This document shows, piece after piece, positions 39,516 to 49,178 of a stretch of 64,000 nt of DNA; position 1 is the stretch's first letter; each line of letters starts with the position of its first letter. Below the pieces are notes generated by a model. That model ran no database searches. It saw only the letters and a program-made list of their open reading frames with translations, and was not told the DNA's origin. Origin of the DNA: Candidatus Rokuibacteriota bacterium. Its GTDB lineage: Bacteria; Methylomirabilota; Methylomirabilia; Rokubacteriales; CSP1-6. The translations under genes and the position numbers were made by a program. The DNA lies in NCBI GenBank assembly GCA_003220685.1, contig QHTE01000069.1, positions 1 to 64,000 on the forward strand. The letters run 5' to 3'.

Positions 39516-40378
39516 TGACCGACCCGCGCCGGGCCGAGATCCTGCTCGAGGCGCTCCCGTATATCCGGGAGTTCCGCGGAAAAACCATCGTGATCAAGTA
39601 CGGCGGCGCGGCGATGGAGCGGGCCGACCTCAAGGACCCGTTCGCCCTGGACGTGATCCTCCTGCGCCTGGTCGGCATCAACCCGGTGATCGTCCACGGC
39701 GGCGGCCCGCAGATCGGGGCCCTGATGAAGCGGCTCGGCAAGGAGCCGCGCTTCGTGGGCGGCATGCGGGTGACCGACGAGGAGACGGTCGAGATCGTCG
39801 AGATGGTGCTGGTCGGCAAGATCAACAAGGAGATCGTCAACCGGATCAATCAGCACGGCGGCCGGGCCATCGGCCTCTCGGGCAAGGATGCCGGCCTCCT
39901 GCGGGCGCGCCGGCGGCCCCATCGGCTGCCGACCGGCGAAGAGGTCGATATCGGGCTCGTCGGCGAGGTCGAGGCGGTCGGCACCGAGGCCATCCGGCTC
40001 CTCACCGACAACGACGTCATCCCGGTCATCGCGCCGGTCGGGGTCGGGAGCGGCGGGGAGACCTACAACATCAACGCGGATCTCGTCGCCGGCGACATCG
40101 CCGCGGCGCTTCGCGCCGAGAAGCTGATCCACCTGACCGACGTCCAGGGGATCCTCGACGTCGACCGTCGGCTGGTGAGCACCCTGACCCGGAAGGACGC
40201 CGAGCGCCTTATAAAGGAAGGCGTGATCGACGGCGGAATGCTGCCGAAGGTCGAGTCGGCGCTCCGCGCCCTGGAGGGCGGCACCGGCAAGGCCCACATC
40301 ATCGACGGCAGCCAGCTCCACGCAATCTTGCTGGAGCTCTTCACCCGCGAAGGTATCGGAACCGAAATCGTTCTGTGA
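39515..40378 (+). CDS. argB: Acetylglutamate kinase
   Basis: ArgB phosphorylates N-acetylglutamate, the second step of arginine synthesis. The 287-residue protein has 'IVIKYGGAAME' and 'IVHGGGPQIGALMKRLG' (substrate/ATP Gly loops), 'NINADLVAGDIAAAL' and 'GGMLPKVESALRAL'. It overlaps the hslU stop (TGATG), so arginine genes may be co-transcribed with hslVU. The arginine-sensitive N-terminal helix typical of feedback-inhibited enzymes seems to be present ('EILLEALPYIREF'). Confidence 0.96.
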   Translation: MTDPRRAEILLEALPYIREFRGKTIVIKYGGAAMERADLKDPFALDVILLRLVGINPVIVHGGGPQIGALMKRLGKEPRFVGGMRVTDEETVEIVEMVLVGKINKEIVNRINQHGGRAIGLSGKDAGLLRARRRPHRLPTGEEVDIGLVGEVEAVGTEAIRLLTDNDVIPVIAPVGVGSGGETYNINADLVAGDIAAALRAEKLIHLTDVQGILDVDRRLVSTLTRKDAERLIKEGVIDGGMLPKVESALRALEGGTGKAHIIDGSQLHAILLELFTREGIGTEIVL

Positions 40379-40389
40379 GGTCGACGCCG

Positions 40390-41583
<1,194 letters not shown>

Positions 41584-41585
41584 CG

Positions 41586-42498
41586 ATGCGGCATTTCCTG
41601 TCGGCCGCCGATCTGACGCGCGACGCCGCGCTCGGGCTCTTCGCCCTCGCCGCCGACGTCAAGCAGCGGCGCAAGGCGGGGCGGCTCACCGCGCCGCTGG
41701 CCGGGAAAACGTGCGCGCTGATCTTCGAGAAGCCCTCGCTCCGCACTCGCGTCACCTTCGAGGTCGGCCTCATCCAGCTGGGCGGACGCGCCGTGCATCT
41801 CGACGGCCGCGAGATCGGCCTGGGCACGCGTGAATCGGTGCCCGACGTCGCCCGCAACCTGTCCCTGTGGGTCGACGGCATCATGGCGCGCGTCTACTCC
41901 CACTCGACGATCACCGCGCTCGCCCGGCACGCGACGATCCCGGTGATCAACGGGCTGTCGGATCGCGAGCACCCCTGCCAGGCGCTGGCCGATTTCTTCA
42001 CGCTGTGGGAGCGCGGCGTCGACTTCGGCAGGCTGCGGTTCGCGTGGATCGGCGACGGCAACAATGTCTGCCACTCCGTGATGCTCCTCGGTACGCTGCT
42101 CGGCGCCTCGATCGTCGTCGCGTGCCCACCGGGGTACGAGCCCGACGCGGGCGTGGTCGCCACGGCGCGCCGGCTCGGCGGCCGGATCGACGTCACCGAG
42201 GACGCGCGCGCCGCGGCGACCGGCGCCGACGTGATCTACACCGACGTGTGGACCAGCATGGGGCAGGAGACCGAGCACGAGCGGCGGGCGGAGGCGTTCA
42301 GCCGCTACCAGGTCAACGACACCCTGGTCGGCTTCGCCAAGCCCTCGGCGCTCGTGATGCACTGCCTGCCGGCGCACCGGGGCGAGGAGATCACGGACAG
42401 CGTGCTCGACGGCAAGCGGTCCGTCGTCCTGGAGCAGGCCGAGAACCGGCTCCACGCGCAGAAGGCCGTGATGCTCCATCTCCTGGGGAGCTCGCTCG

Positions 42499-42509
<11 letters not shown>
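41586..42509 (+). CDS. argF: Ornithine carbamoyltransferase
   Basis: ArgF makes citrulline from ornithine and carbamoyl phosphate. The 307-residue protein has the carbamoyl-phosphate motif '[14 protein letters not shown]', '[14 protein letters not shown]' and the ornithine/catalytic Cys motif '[12 protein letters not shown]'. The ATG is 2 nt after argD; the 3' end overlaps argG by 11 nt. In the ORF track it is buried in a longer argD-shadow ORF. Confidence 0.96.
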
Positions 42510-43707
<1,198 letters not shown>

Positions 43708-43710
43708 CCC

Positions 43711-44442
43711 GTGCGGATCGACGTCGCACCGACCGCCGATGCGGTTGTCCCGGCCGAGCTCGCGGGCGTCACCGCGCTGGTGATCGACGTCCTGCGCGCC
43801 TCCACGACGATCATCACGGCGCTCGCGAACGGGTGCGACGCGATCGTCCCGGTCGCCGAGCCCGCGGAGGCCCGGCGACGGGCGCTGGCGATGCAGAACG
43901 GCGGCGCGCTGGTCGCCGGCGAGCGACAGGGCGAGCCGATTCCCGGGTTCGACCTGAGCAACTCGCCCGTGGAATTCCAGAGCCCGCGCGTCCGGGGCAA
44001 GACGGTGTACTTCACGACGAGCAACGGGACCCGCGCGCTGCTGGCCGCCCGGGCCGCCCACGCGATAGGCGTCGCGGCGCTCGTCAACGTCACCGCCGCG
44101 GCCGCGTGGGCCGCGGACGCCGGGCGCGACGTGGCCATCCTCTGCGCGGGCTCGCACGGCCGGTACTCGCTCGAGGACTGGACATGCGGCGGGCTCGTGG
44201 TCGATCGCATCCTGGCGGCGGTGCCGACGGCCGTGCTCACCCCCGCCGCCCGCGACGCCCTGGAGACGGGCCGCCGCTACGCCACGGACGTCGGCCGGCT
44301 CAAGGACGACGCACCGTGGGCCCGCCGGCTGATCGCGGCGGGGCGCGCGGCCGACGTCGACGCGTGCCTGCGTCTGGACACGACGAGCCTCGTGCCGCGC
44401 TACGTACCGCACGTTGACAAGGTCGTGGGCGACCGCCAATAA
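43711..44442 (+). CDS. comB: ComB-like 2-phosphosulfolactate phosphatase family protein
   Basis: A 243-residue member of the ComB family, with 'VIDVLRASTTIITALANG', 'LVAGERQGEPIPGFDLSNSP' and 'FTTSNGTRALLAA'. In methanogens ComB dephosphorylates phosphosulfolactate toward coenzyme M; in other bacteria family members occur without that pathway and the substrate is unclear. No ComA or ComC is visible here. The start is GTG 43711, 3 nt after argG. The pgsA promoter lies within its last codons. Confidence 0.85.
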   Translation: MRIDVAPTADAVVPAELAGVTALVIDVLRASTTIITALANGCDAIVPVAEPAEARRRALAMQNGGALVAGERQGEPIPGFDLSNSPVEFQSPRVRGKTVYFTTSNGTRALLAARAAHAIGVAALVNVTAAAAWAADAGRDVAILCAGSHGRYSLEDWTCGGLVVDRILAAVPTAVLTPAARDALETGRRYATDVGRLKDDAPWARRLIAAGRAADVDACLRLDTTSLVPRYVPHVDKVVGDRQ

Positions 44443-44443
44443 T
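44414..44443 (+). promoter_or_regulatory. Promoter TTGACA-N18-AATAAT for pgsA
   Basis: TTGACA (44414-44419) inside the end of comB, then 18 nt, then AATAAT (44438-44443). It gives a leader of about 30 nt before the pgsA GTG and would separate the phospholipid/tRNA block from the arginine block. Confidence 0.55.
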
Positions 44444-44480
44444 TACCGGTGCTCATTCGTTCCGGCGACGGAGCTCGAGC

Positions 44481-45050
44481 GTGAACTTGCCGATCGGCCT
44501 CACCCTGACCCGCATCGTCGCAGTGCCGCTGCTCATCGTGTTCCTCATCTCGTCGTCGCGGGTGCACGCGCTGATCGCCGCGGCCATCTTCATCCTCGCC
44601 GCCATCACCGACTGGGCGGACGGGATGCTCGCGCGGCGCCGTAACCAGGTCACGACCCTCGGGACTTTGCTCGATCCGATCGCCGACAAGCTGCTGGTCG
44701 CCGCCGCGCTGGTCTCCCTGCTCGCGATCGACAAGATCGACGCGTGGATCGTCGTGGTGATCGTCGGACGCGAGCTGGCGGTGACCGGCTTGCGCGCGGT
44801 GGCCGCGTCCGTCGGCGTCATCGTGCCGGCCTCGCGCCTGGCCAAATGGAAGACGGTGAGCCAGTACGTCGCGATCACGATGCTGATCGTGGAGAAGGGG
44901 TTCGACCCGCCGGGATTCCGCGTCGCGGCGACGGTCACCCTGTGGGCGGCGCTCGGGCTCACGATCGTCTCGGCGGTCGACTACTTCTATCGGTTCTTCC
45001 GGAAGGCCGACTACCGCGCGATCGTACCGGGCGAAGAACGCTGGTCGTGA
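44481..45050 (+). CDS. pgsA: CDP-diacylglycerol-glycerol-3-phosphate 3-phosphatidyltransferase
   Basis: PgsA makes phosphatidylglycerol phosphate. The 189-residue membrane protein carries the CDP-alcohol phosphotransferase signature 'DWADGMLARRRNQVTTLG' followed by 'TLLDPIADKLL', and four or five helices. GTG 44481 is preceded by GGAG at about 44470. It is coupled to plsY (GTGA overlap). In E. coli pgsA also lies upstream of a Gly-Cys-Leu tRNA cluster. Confidence 0.93.
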   Translation: MNLPIGLTLTRIVAVPLLIVFLISSSRVHALIAAAIFILAAITDWADGMLARRRNQVTTLGTLLDPIADKLLVAAALVSLLAIDKIDAWIVVVIVGRELAVTGLRAVAASVGVIVPASRLAKWKTVSQYVAITMLIVEKGFDPPGFRVAATVTLWAALGLTIVSAVDYFYRFFRKADYRAIVPGEERWS

Positions 45051-45658
45051 GCGCCATCCTCGCGATCGGCGCCGCGTACCTGATCGGTGCGGTGCCCGTC
45101 GGTTATCTCGTGGGGCGCGCCTTCGGCGTCGCGGACATCCGACGGCACGGCAGCGGGACCATTGGCGCCACGAACGTGCTGCGGACCGCGGGCCGCCTCC
45201 CGGCCCTCCTCACGCTCGGCGGCGACATCGCGAAGGGCTACCTCGCGGTGGTGACCGGCGCGGCGCTCGGCGCGAGCCCGCCCGGATCGGACACGGGCAT
45301 TATGGCGGCGTCGGCCGTCGCGGCGGTCGTCGGCAACTGCTGGTCGGTCTTTCTCGGCTTCCGCGGCGGCAAGGGCGTGGCAACCGGCCTGGGCGCCCTG
45401 CTGAAGATCGTGCCGCTGGCCCTGCTCCCGGCCGCGCTAGTGTGGCTGGCCGTCACGATCAGCTTCCGGTACGTGTCGCTCGGGTCCATCCTTGCCGCGG
45501 CGTGCGTCCCGCTCGGCGCCTTGCTCCTGGGCACGCCCACGCCCTTCGTGATCGCCGCGTTCGCCGTCGGCGCGATCGTCGTCGCACGGCACCACGCGAA
45601 CATCACCCGGCTCCTCGCCGGCCACGAGCCGAAGCTCGGCCACCGGCACTCCGCGTGA
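45047..45658 (+). CDS. plsY: Acyl-phosphate:glycerol-3-phosphate acyltransferase
   Basis: PlsY transfers the acyl chain from acyl phosphate to glycerol-3-phosphate, the first step of phospholipid synthesis, and works with GpsA next door. The 203-residue protein has three PlsY motifs: 'GSGTIGATNVLRTAG', 'GFRGGKGVATGLG' and 'ARHHANITRLLAGHE', in five membrane helices. The start is GTG 45047, overlapping the pgsA stop. Confidence 0.94.
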   Translation: MSAILAIGAAYLIGAVPVGYLVGRAFGVADIRRHGSGTIGATNVLRTAGRLPALLTLGGDIAKGYLAVVTGAALGASPPGSDTGIMAASAVAAVVGNCWSVFLGFRGGKGVATGLGALLKIVPLALLPAALVWLAVTISFRYVSLGSILAAACVPLGALLLGTPTPFVIAAFAVGAIVVARHHANITRLLAGHEPKLGHRHSA

Positions 45659-46644
45659 GCGTCGCGGTCATCGGCGGGGGCAGCTGGGGCACGGCGCTGG
45701 CGATCCACGTCGCGCGGACCAGCGCGGCGGTGCGACTCTGGGCGCGCGAGCGCGAGGTCGTCGACGGAATCCGCACGCGGCGCCGGAGCCCGTGGTATCT
45801 GGCCGACATCGACGTGCCGCCGGCGGTGGAGCCGACGAACGACATCGACGAGGCGCTCCGCGGCGCCACGCTCGCGATCATCGTCGTGCCGTCCGAGTTC
45901 GTGGCGGCCACGCTGAAGACGCTGCCGGCCATCCCGGCCGACGTGCCGATCCTGTCGGCGACGAAGGGACTCGATCCCGAGCGCCACCTGCGCATGAGCG
46001 AGGTGATCGCCGAGCGATTCCCCGACGCGCGCGTGGCCGTGCTCTCGGGGCCGACGTTCGCGCGCGAGGTGGCGCTCGCGCGTCCGACCGCGGCCGTGAT
46101 CGCCACCCGGGACGACACCCTGGCCGCCGCGCTCCAGCGGAGGCTCGGCACGCGGGAATTCCGGCTCTACGCGAACCACGACGTCATCGGCGTCGAGGTG
46201 GGCGGGGCCCTGAAGAACGTCATGGCCATCGCCACCGGCATCGCCGACGGCCTCGGGCTCGGCGAGAACGCGCGCGCCGCGCTCGTCACGCGGGGGCTGG
46301 CCGAGATGACGCGCCTGGCGGTCGCGCTGGGCGCCCTCTCCGGCACCATGGCCGGGCTCGCCGGGCTCGGCGACCTCGTGCTGACGTGCACCGGGAGCCT
46401 GTCGCGCAACCGGCAGCTCGGCATGGCGCTCGCGAAGGGCGAGACCGCGGCGGCGGTCGAGCGCGAGACGCGCATGATCGCCGAGGGCGCACGCACGGTC
46501 GTCTCAGCGCTGGCGCTGGCCCGCCGCTACTCCGTCACCTTGCCGATCTGCCACGAGGTCGGCGCCGTGCTCTTCGAGGGCAAGCCGCCGGCCGACGCGC
46601 TCGCGTCGCTCCTCGAGCGGCCCGTGAAGCGGGAGGACCGCTAG
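45655..46644 (+). CDS. gpsA: Glycerol-3-phosphate dehydrogenase [NAD(P)+]
   Basis: GpsA reduces dihydroxyacetone phosphate to the glycerol-3-phosphate used by PlsY and PgsA. The 329-residue protein has the Rossmann 'VIGGGSWGTALAIHVAR', 'LSGPTFAREVA', the catalytic Lys in 'GALKNVMAIATGIADGL' near residue 187, and 'GLGDLVLTCTGSLSRNRQLG'. GTG 45655 overlaps the plsY stop (GTGA). Confidence 0.95.
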   Translation: MSVAVIGGGSWGTALAIHVARTSAAVRLWAREREVVDGIRTRRRSPWYLADIDVPPAVEPTNDIDEALRGATLAIIVVPSEFVAATLKTLPAIPADVPILSATKGLDPERHLRMSEVIAERFPDARVAVLSGPTFAREVALARPTAAVIATRDDTLAAALQRRLGTREFRLYANHDVIGVEVGGALKNVMAIATGIADGLGLGENARAALVTRGLAEMTRLAVALGALSGTMAGLAGLGDLVLTCTGSLSRNRQLGMALAKGETAAAVERETRMIAEGARTVVSALALARRYSVTLPICHEVGAVLFEGKPPADALASLLERPVKREDR

Positions 46645-46648
46645 CGCG

Positions 46649-47653
46649 ATGCCCGAGCTGCGCAAGGATCCGGTCGTCGGACGCTGGGTCATCATCGCGA
46701 CGGAGCGCGCGCGCCGGCCGTCGGACTTCGTCGCCGAGCCGGTGCGTCCGCGCGCGAGCGCCTGCGCGTTCTGCGAGGGCCACGAGTCCCAGACGCCGCC
46801 GGAGATTCTCGCCGGCCGGCCGTCCGACGGCCGGCCCAACGGCCCGGGCTGGACCTATCGGGTCGTGCCCAACAAGTTTCCGGCGCTCCGGATCGAGGGC
46901 GAGCTCGAGCCATCGGGCGAGGGCCTCTTCGACCGGATGAACGGGGTCGGCGCCCACGAGGTCGTCATCGAGACGCCCCAGCACGGCGCGTGGCTCGCCG
47001 GCCTCTCGGTCGACGCCGTGGCCGACGTGCTGTTCGCGTTCCGCGAGCGCATGCTCGATCTGAAGAAGGATCCGCGATTCGCCTACGTCCTCGTGTTCAA
47101 GAACCACGGCGAGGCCGCCGGCGCCTCGCTGGAGCATCCGCACTCGCAGCTCATCGCGACGCCCATCATCCCGATCATGGTGTCCGAGGAGCTGGCCGGC
47201 TCGGCCCAGTATTACGACATGAAGGAGCGCTGCGTCTGGTGCGACATGGTCCGTCAGGAGCGGCGGGGCAGGGCCCGGCTGGTGATCGAGTCGCGCGACT
47301 TCGTCGCGCTGGAGCCGTTCGCGCCGCGCTTTCCGTTCGAGACGTGGATCCTCCCCGTACGGCACCGGGCCGCGTTCGAGGAGTCGACGGAGGAGGAGCT
47401 GCGCGGCGCGGCCGCCATCCTCGGCGAGATCCTGCGCCGCGTGAACCAGGCGCTCGGCGAGCCGCCGTTCAACTTCATGCTGCACACGGCGCCGTTCCGC
47501 GAGGCCCAGCTGGAGTCGTTTCACTGGCATCTGGAGGTGATCCCGAAGCTCACGGCGGTCGCCGGCTTCGAGTGGGGCAGTGGCTTCTTCATCAACCCGG
47601 TGCCGCCCGAGGACGCCGCCGAGGCTCTGCGGGCAGGCACGATCCGATCGTGA
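46649..47653 (+). CDS. galT: Galactose-1-phosphate uridylyltransferase
   Basis: A HIT-superfamily nucleotidyltransferase exchanging UMP between UDP-glucose and galactose-1-phosphate. The 334-residue protein has the active-site 'LEHPHSQLIATP' (nucleophilic His165), a zinc-type pair of Cys motifs ('CAFCEGHE', 'CVWCDMV') and 'SFHWHLEVIPKL'. No other Leloir genes are nearby, so an ADP-glucose/other phosphorylase role is possible. It starts 4 nt after gpsA. Confidence 0.9.
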   Translation: MPELRKDPVVGRWVIIATERARRPSDFVAEPVRPRASACAFCEGHESQTPPEILAGRPSDGRPNGPGWTYRVVPNKFPALRIEGELEPSGEGLFDRMNGVGAHEVVIETPQHGAWLAGLSVDAVADVLFAFRERMLDLKKDPRFAYVLVFKNHGEAAGASLEHPHSQLIATPIIPIMVSEELAGSAQYYDMKERCVWCDMVRQERRGRARLVIESRDFVALEPFAPRFPFETWILPVRHRAAFEESTEEELRGAAAILGEILRRVNQALGEPPFNFMLHTAPFREAQLESFHWHLEVIPKLTAVAGFEWGSGFFINPVPPEDAAEALRAGTIRS

Positions 47654-47659
47654 TAACAT
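47654..47659 (+). promoter_or_regulatory. Possible -10 box for the tRNA cluster
   Basis: TAACAT overlapping the galT stop, 13 nt before mature tRNA-Gly. No good -35 box was found. Read-through from galT is equally possible. Confidence 0.25.
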
Positions 47660-47672
47660 CCCCGGCTGTGGC

Positions 47673-47747
<75 letters not shown>

Positions 47748-47779
47748 GTATTTTTTCGATCGGCGGCTCCCTCCATCGG

Positions 47780-47855
47780 GGCGGCGTAGCCAAGTGGCTA
47801 AGGCGGAGGTCTGCAAAACCTCTACTCAGCGGTTCGAATCCGCTCGCCGCCTCCA
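47780..47855 (+). tRNA. tRNA-Cys (anticodon GCA), CCA encoded
   Basis: Acceptor GGCGGCG pairs with CGCCGCC. The anticodon loop CTGCAAA gives GCA, the T-loop is GGTTCGAATCC, and U73 (a Cys identity base) is followed by encoded CCA. It lies 32 nt after tRNA-Gly. Confidence 0.97.
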
Positions 47856-47903
47856 TGTCCCCGACACCGCCGCCAACATCTCGAGGGTTCGCGGAGAATA
47901 TTC

Positions 47904-48275
47904 ATGGCCGAATTGATCAAGCGGGTGGGTCCGCCCAAGGCGACCGACCTCAAGGGTGACGAGTTCACCTGGACGATTCAGCTCAGCGTCGCGCCGTCGC
48001 GCGAATGGTCGCGGCTGTTCTCCGAGCCCGCCGAGTCGACGGTGCTCTGCCATCCCCGCCGGCTGGGCATGATGCACCAGGCGCTGGTCTTCAAATCCGA
48101 CGAGGGCCACCTGGCGACCTGGGTGCAGTACATCGACAAGTGGATCGTCGGGGCGAACAAGGGCATGGAGGAGCAGGAGGCGGCGGAGCGTCAACGCAAG
48201 ATGAAGGCGCTCGTCGAGGAGGAAGAGCGGCAGAAGCGCATCCGCGAGGTCAACGAGAAGTTCAAGAATCTCTGA
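47904..48275 (+). CDS. Hypothetical protein with charged C-terminal coiled coil
   Basis: I do not recognise this 123-residue cytoplasmic protein. The first ~85 residues look globular ('FTWTIQLSVAPSREWSRLF', 'VLCHPRRLGMMHQALVF'); residues ~88-123 form a highly charged Glu/Lys/Arg helix. ATG 47904 has a GGAG 7-8 nt upstream. Its composition matches the neighbours. It sits between tRNA-Cys and the embedded tRNA, interrupting what would otherwise be a Gly-Cys-Leu cluster. Confidence 0.65.
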   Translation: MAELIKRVGPPKATDLKGDEFTWTIQLSVAPSREWSRLFSEPAESTVLCHPRRLGMMHQALVFKSDEGHLATWVQYIDKWIVGANKGMEEQEAAERQRKMKALVEEEERQKRIREVNEKFKNL

Positions 48276-48333
48276 CGTGTATTGCCCATTGCACATTACA
48301 TTCGCGGAAGCCTGATGTTAGCGTTGCGTCATT

Positions 48334-49111
48334 GTGCGACCGTTACAGGAGCGCTACGAGATCATCAGGCTATGGCGCGCCGGGAATAGCGCCAAGAGCC
48401 TTGCCCGACGGAGTGGGATCCCGCGCGCGACTATTCAATACTGGATCCGGCACTTTGCTGGTGTAGCCCAAACGGCAGAGGCAACCGACTTAAAATCGGT
48501 ACAGTGGGGGTTCGAGTCCCTCCACCAGCACCAGCACGCCGCTTACGTCTATCTCCTGGGGCTGTACCTCGGCGACGGCTACATCAATCGACCGCCAAAG
48601 ACATACCTTCTCCGGATCTTTCTCAACGACGGCCCGCCTCGCGTCGTCGCCGAAGCGTCTCGAGCGATCGCGCTGCTCATGCCCAGACGTGTCGGGCTTG
48701 GCCGACAGGGCCGATGCCGGTTCGTCAGAGCGTACTGGGGCGGGTGGCCGGCAATGCTCCCACAGCACGGGGCCGGCAAGAAGCATTCTCGAAAGATCGC
48801 GCTCGAGCCGTGGCAAGAGAAGCTCGTCGCAGCGCACCCGGATCAGTTCGTACGCGGCTGCATCCATTCTGACGGCTGTCGGCATCGGCGCATCGTCAGA
48901 GGCAAAAACTATCCGGCTTACGCATTCTCCCAATCGGTCGTCGGATATTCTCGAGCTCTTCGCGTGGACGTGTCGGCTCCTCGGTCTGCGGGCCATCCGC
49001 TCGAGCCAGATCGCGATCTCCATCGCTCGTCGGCCTGACGTCGCCAGGCTCGACGAGATCATGGTCCGCTCGTGGAGCGACCAGCCGCAGGCGGGGACAC
49101 TGTCCGGCTGA
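48334..49111 (+). pseudogene. HTH-LAGLIDADG homing-endonuclease-like ORF with embedded tRNA, frameshifted
   Basis: From GTG 48334 the frame encodes a helix-turn-helix (about residues 8-40; 'AGNSAKSLARRSGIPRATI'), then codons 42-67 that are also a tRNA gene, then a LAGLIDADG-type domain with motif 1 'YLLGLYLGDGYI' (about 73-84) and motif 2 'FVRGCIHSDGCR' (about 171-182). At CCC 48929-48931 one extra C shifts the frame. The zero frame continues as unrelated sequence to 49038, while the expected C-terminus ('NRSSDILELFAWTCRLLG', 'SIARRPDVARLDE') continues in the next frame to TGA 49109-49111. Repaired, it would be about 258 residues. Codon use is less GC-rich than its neighbours and includes TTA, a sign of transfer. 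Confidence 0.8.
48457..48533 (+). tRNA. tRNA with UAA anticodon (Leu by anticodon), short variable loop, inside an ORF
   Basis: A full cloverleaf: acceptor GCTGGTG/CACCAGC (7 bp), short D stem GCC/GGC, anticodon arm ACCGA-CTTAAAA-TCGGT (anticodon UAA), 5-nt variable loop ACAGT, T arm GGGGG-TTCGAGT-CCCTC, A73 and encoded CCA (48531-48533). Anticodon and A73 say leucine, but bacterial Leu tRNAs have a long variable arm and this one does not. It lies entirely within the reading frame of the endonuclease ORF. It follows tRNA-Gly(GCC) and tRNA-Cys(GCA), the order of E. coli glyW-cysT-leuZ. Confidence 0.88.
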
Positions 49112-49178
49112 TCGTCATACCAGCCCGCTCCGAACCCCGTGATATCCTGCGTTCGTCATCCGCTGGTACGGCATCCTC

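Noticed and set aside
47750-47757. T6 run after tRNA-Gly as a terminator
   Set aside because: No hairpin other than the tRNA itself precedes it, and tRNA-Cys follows closely, suggesting a joint transcript.
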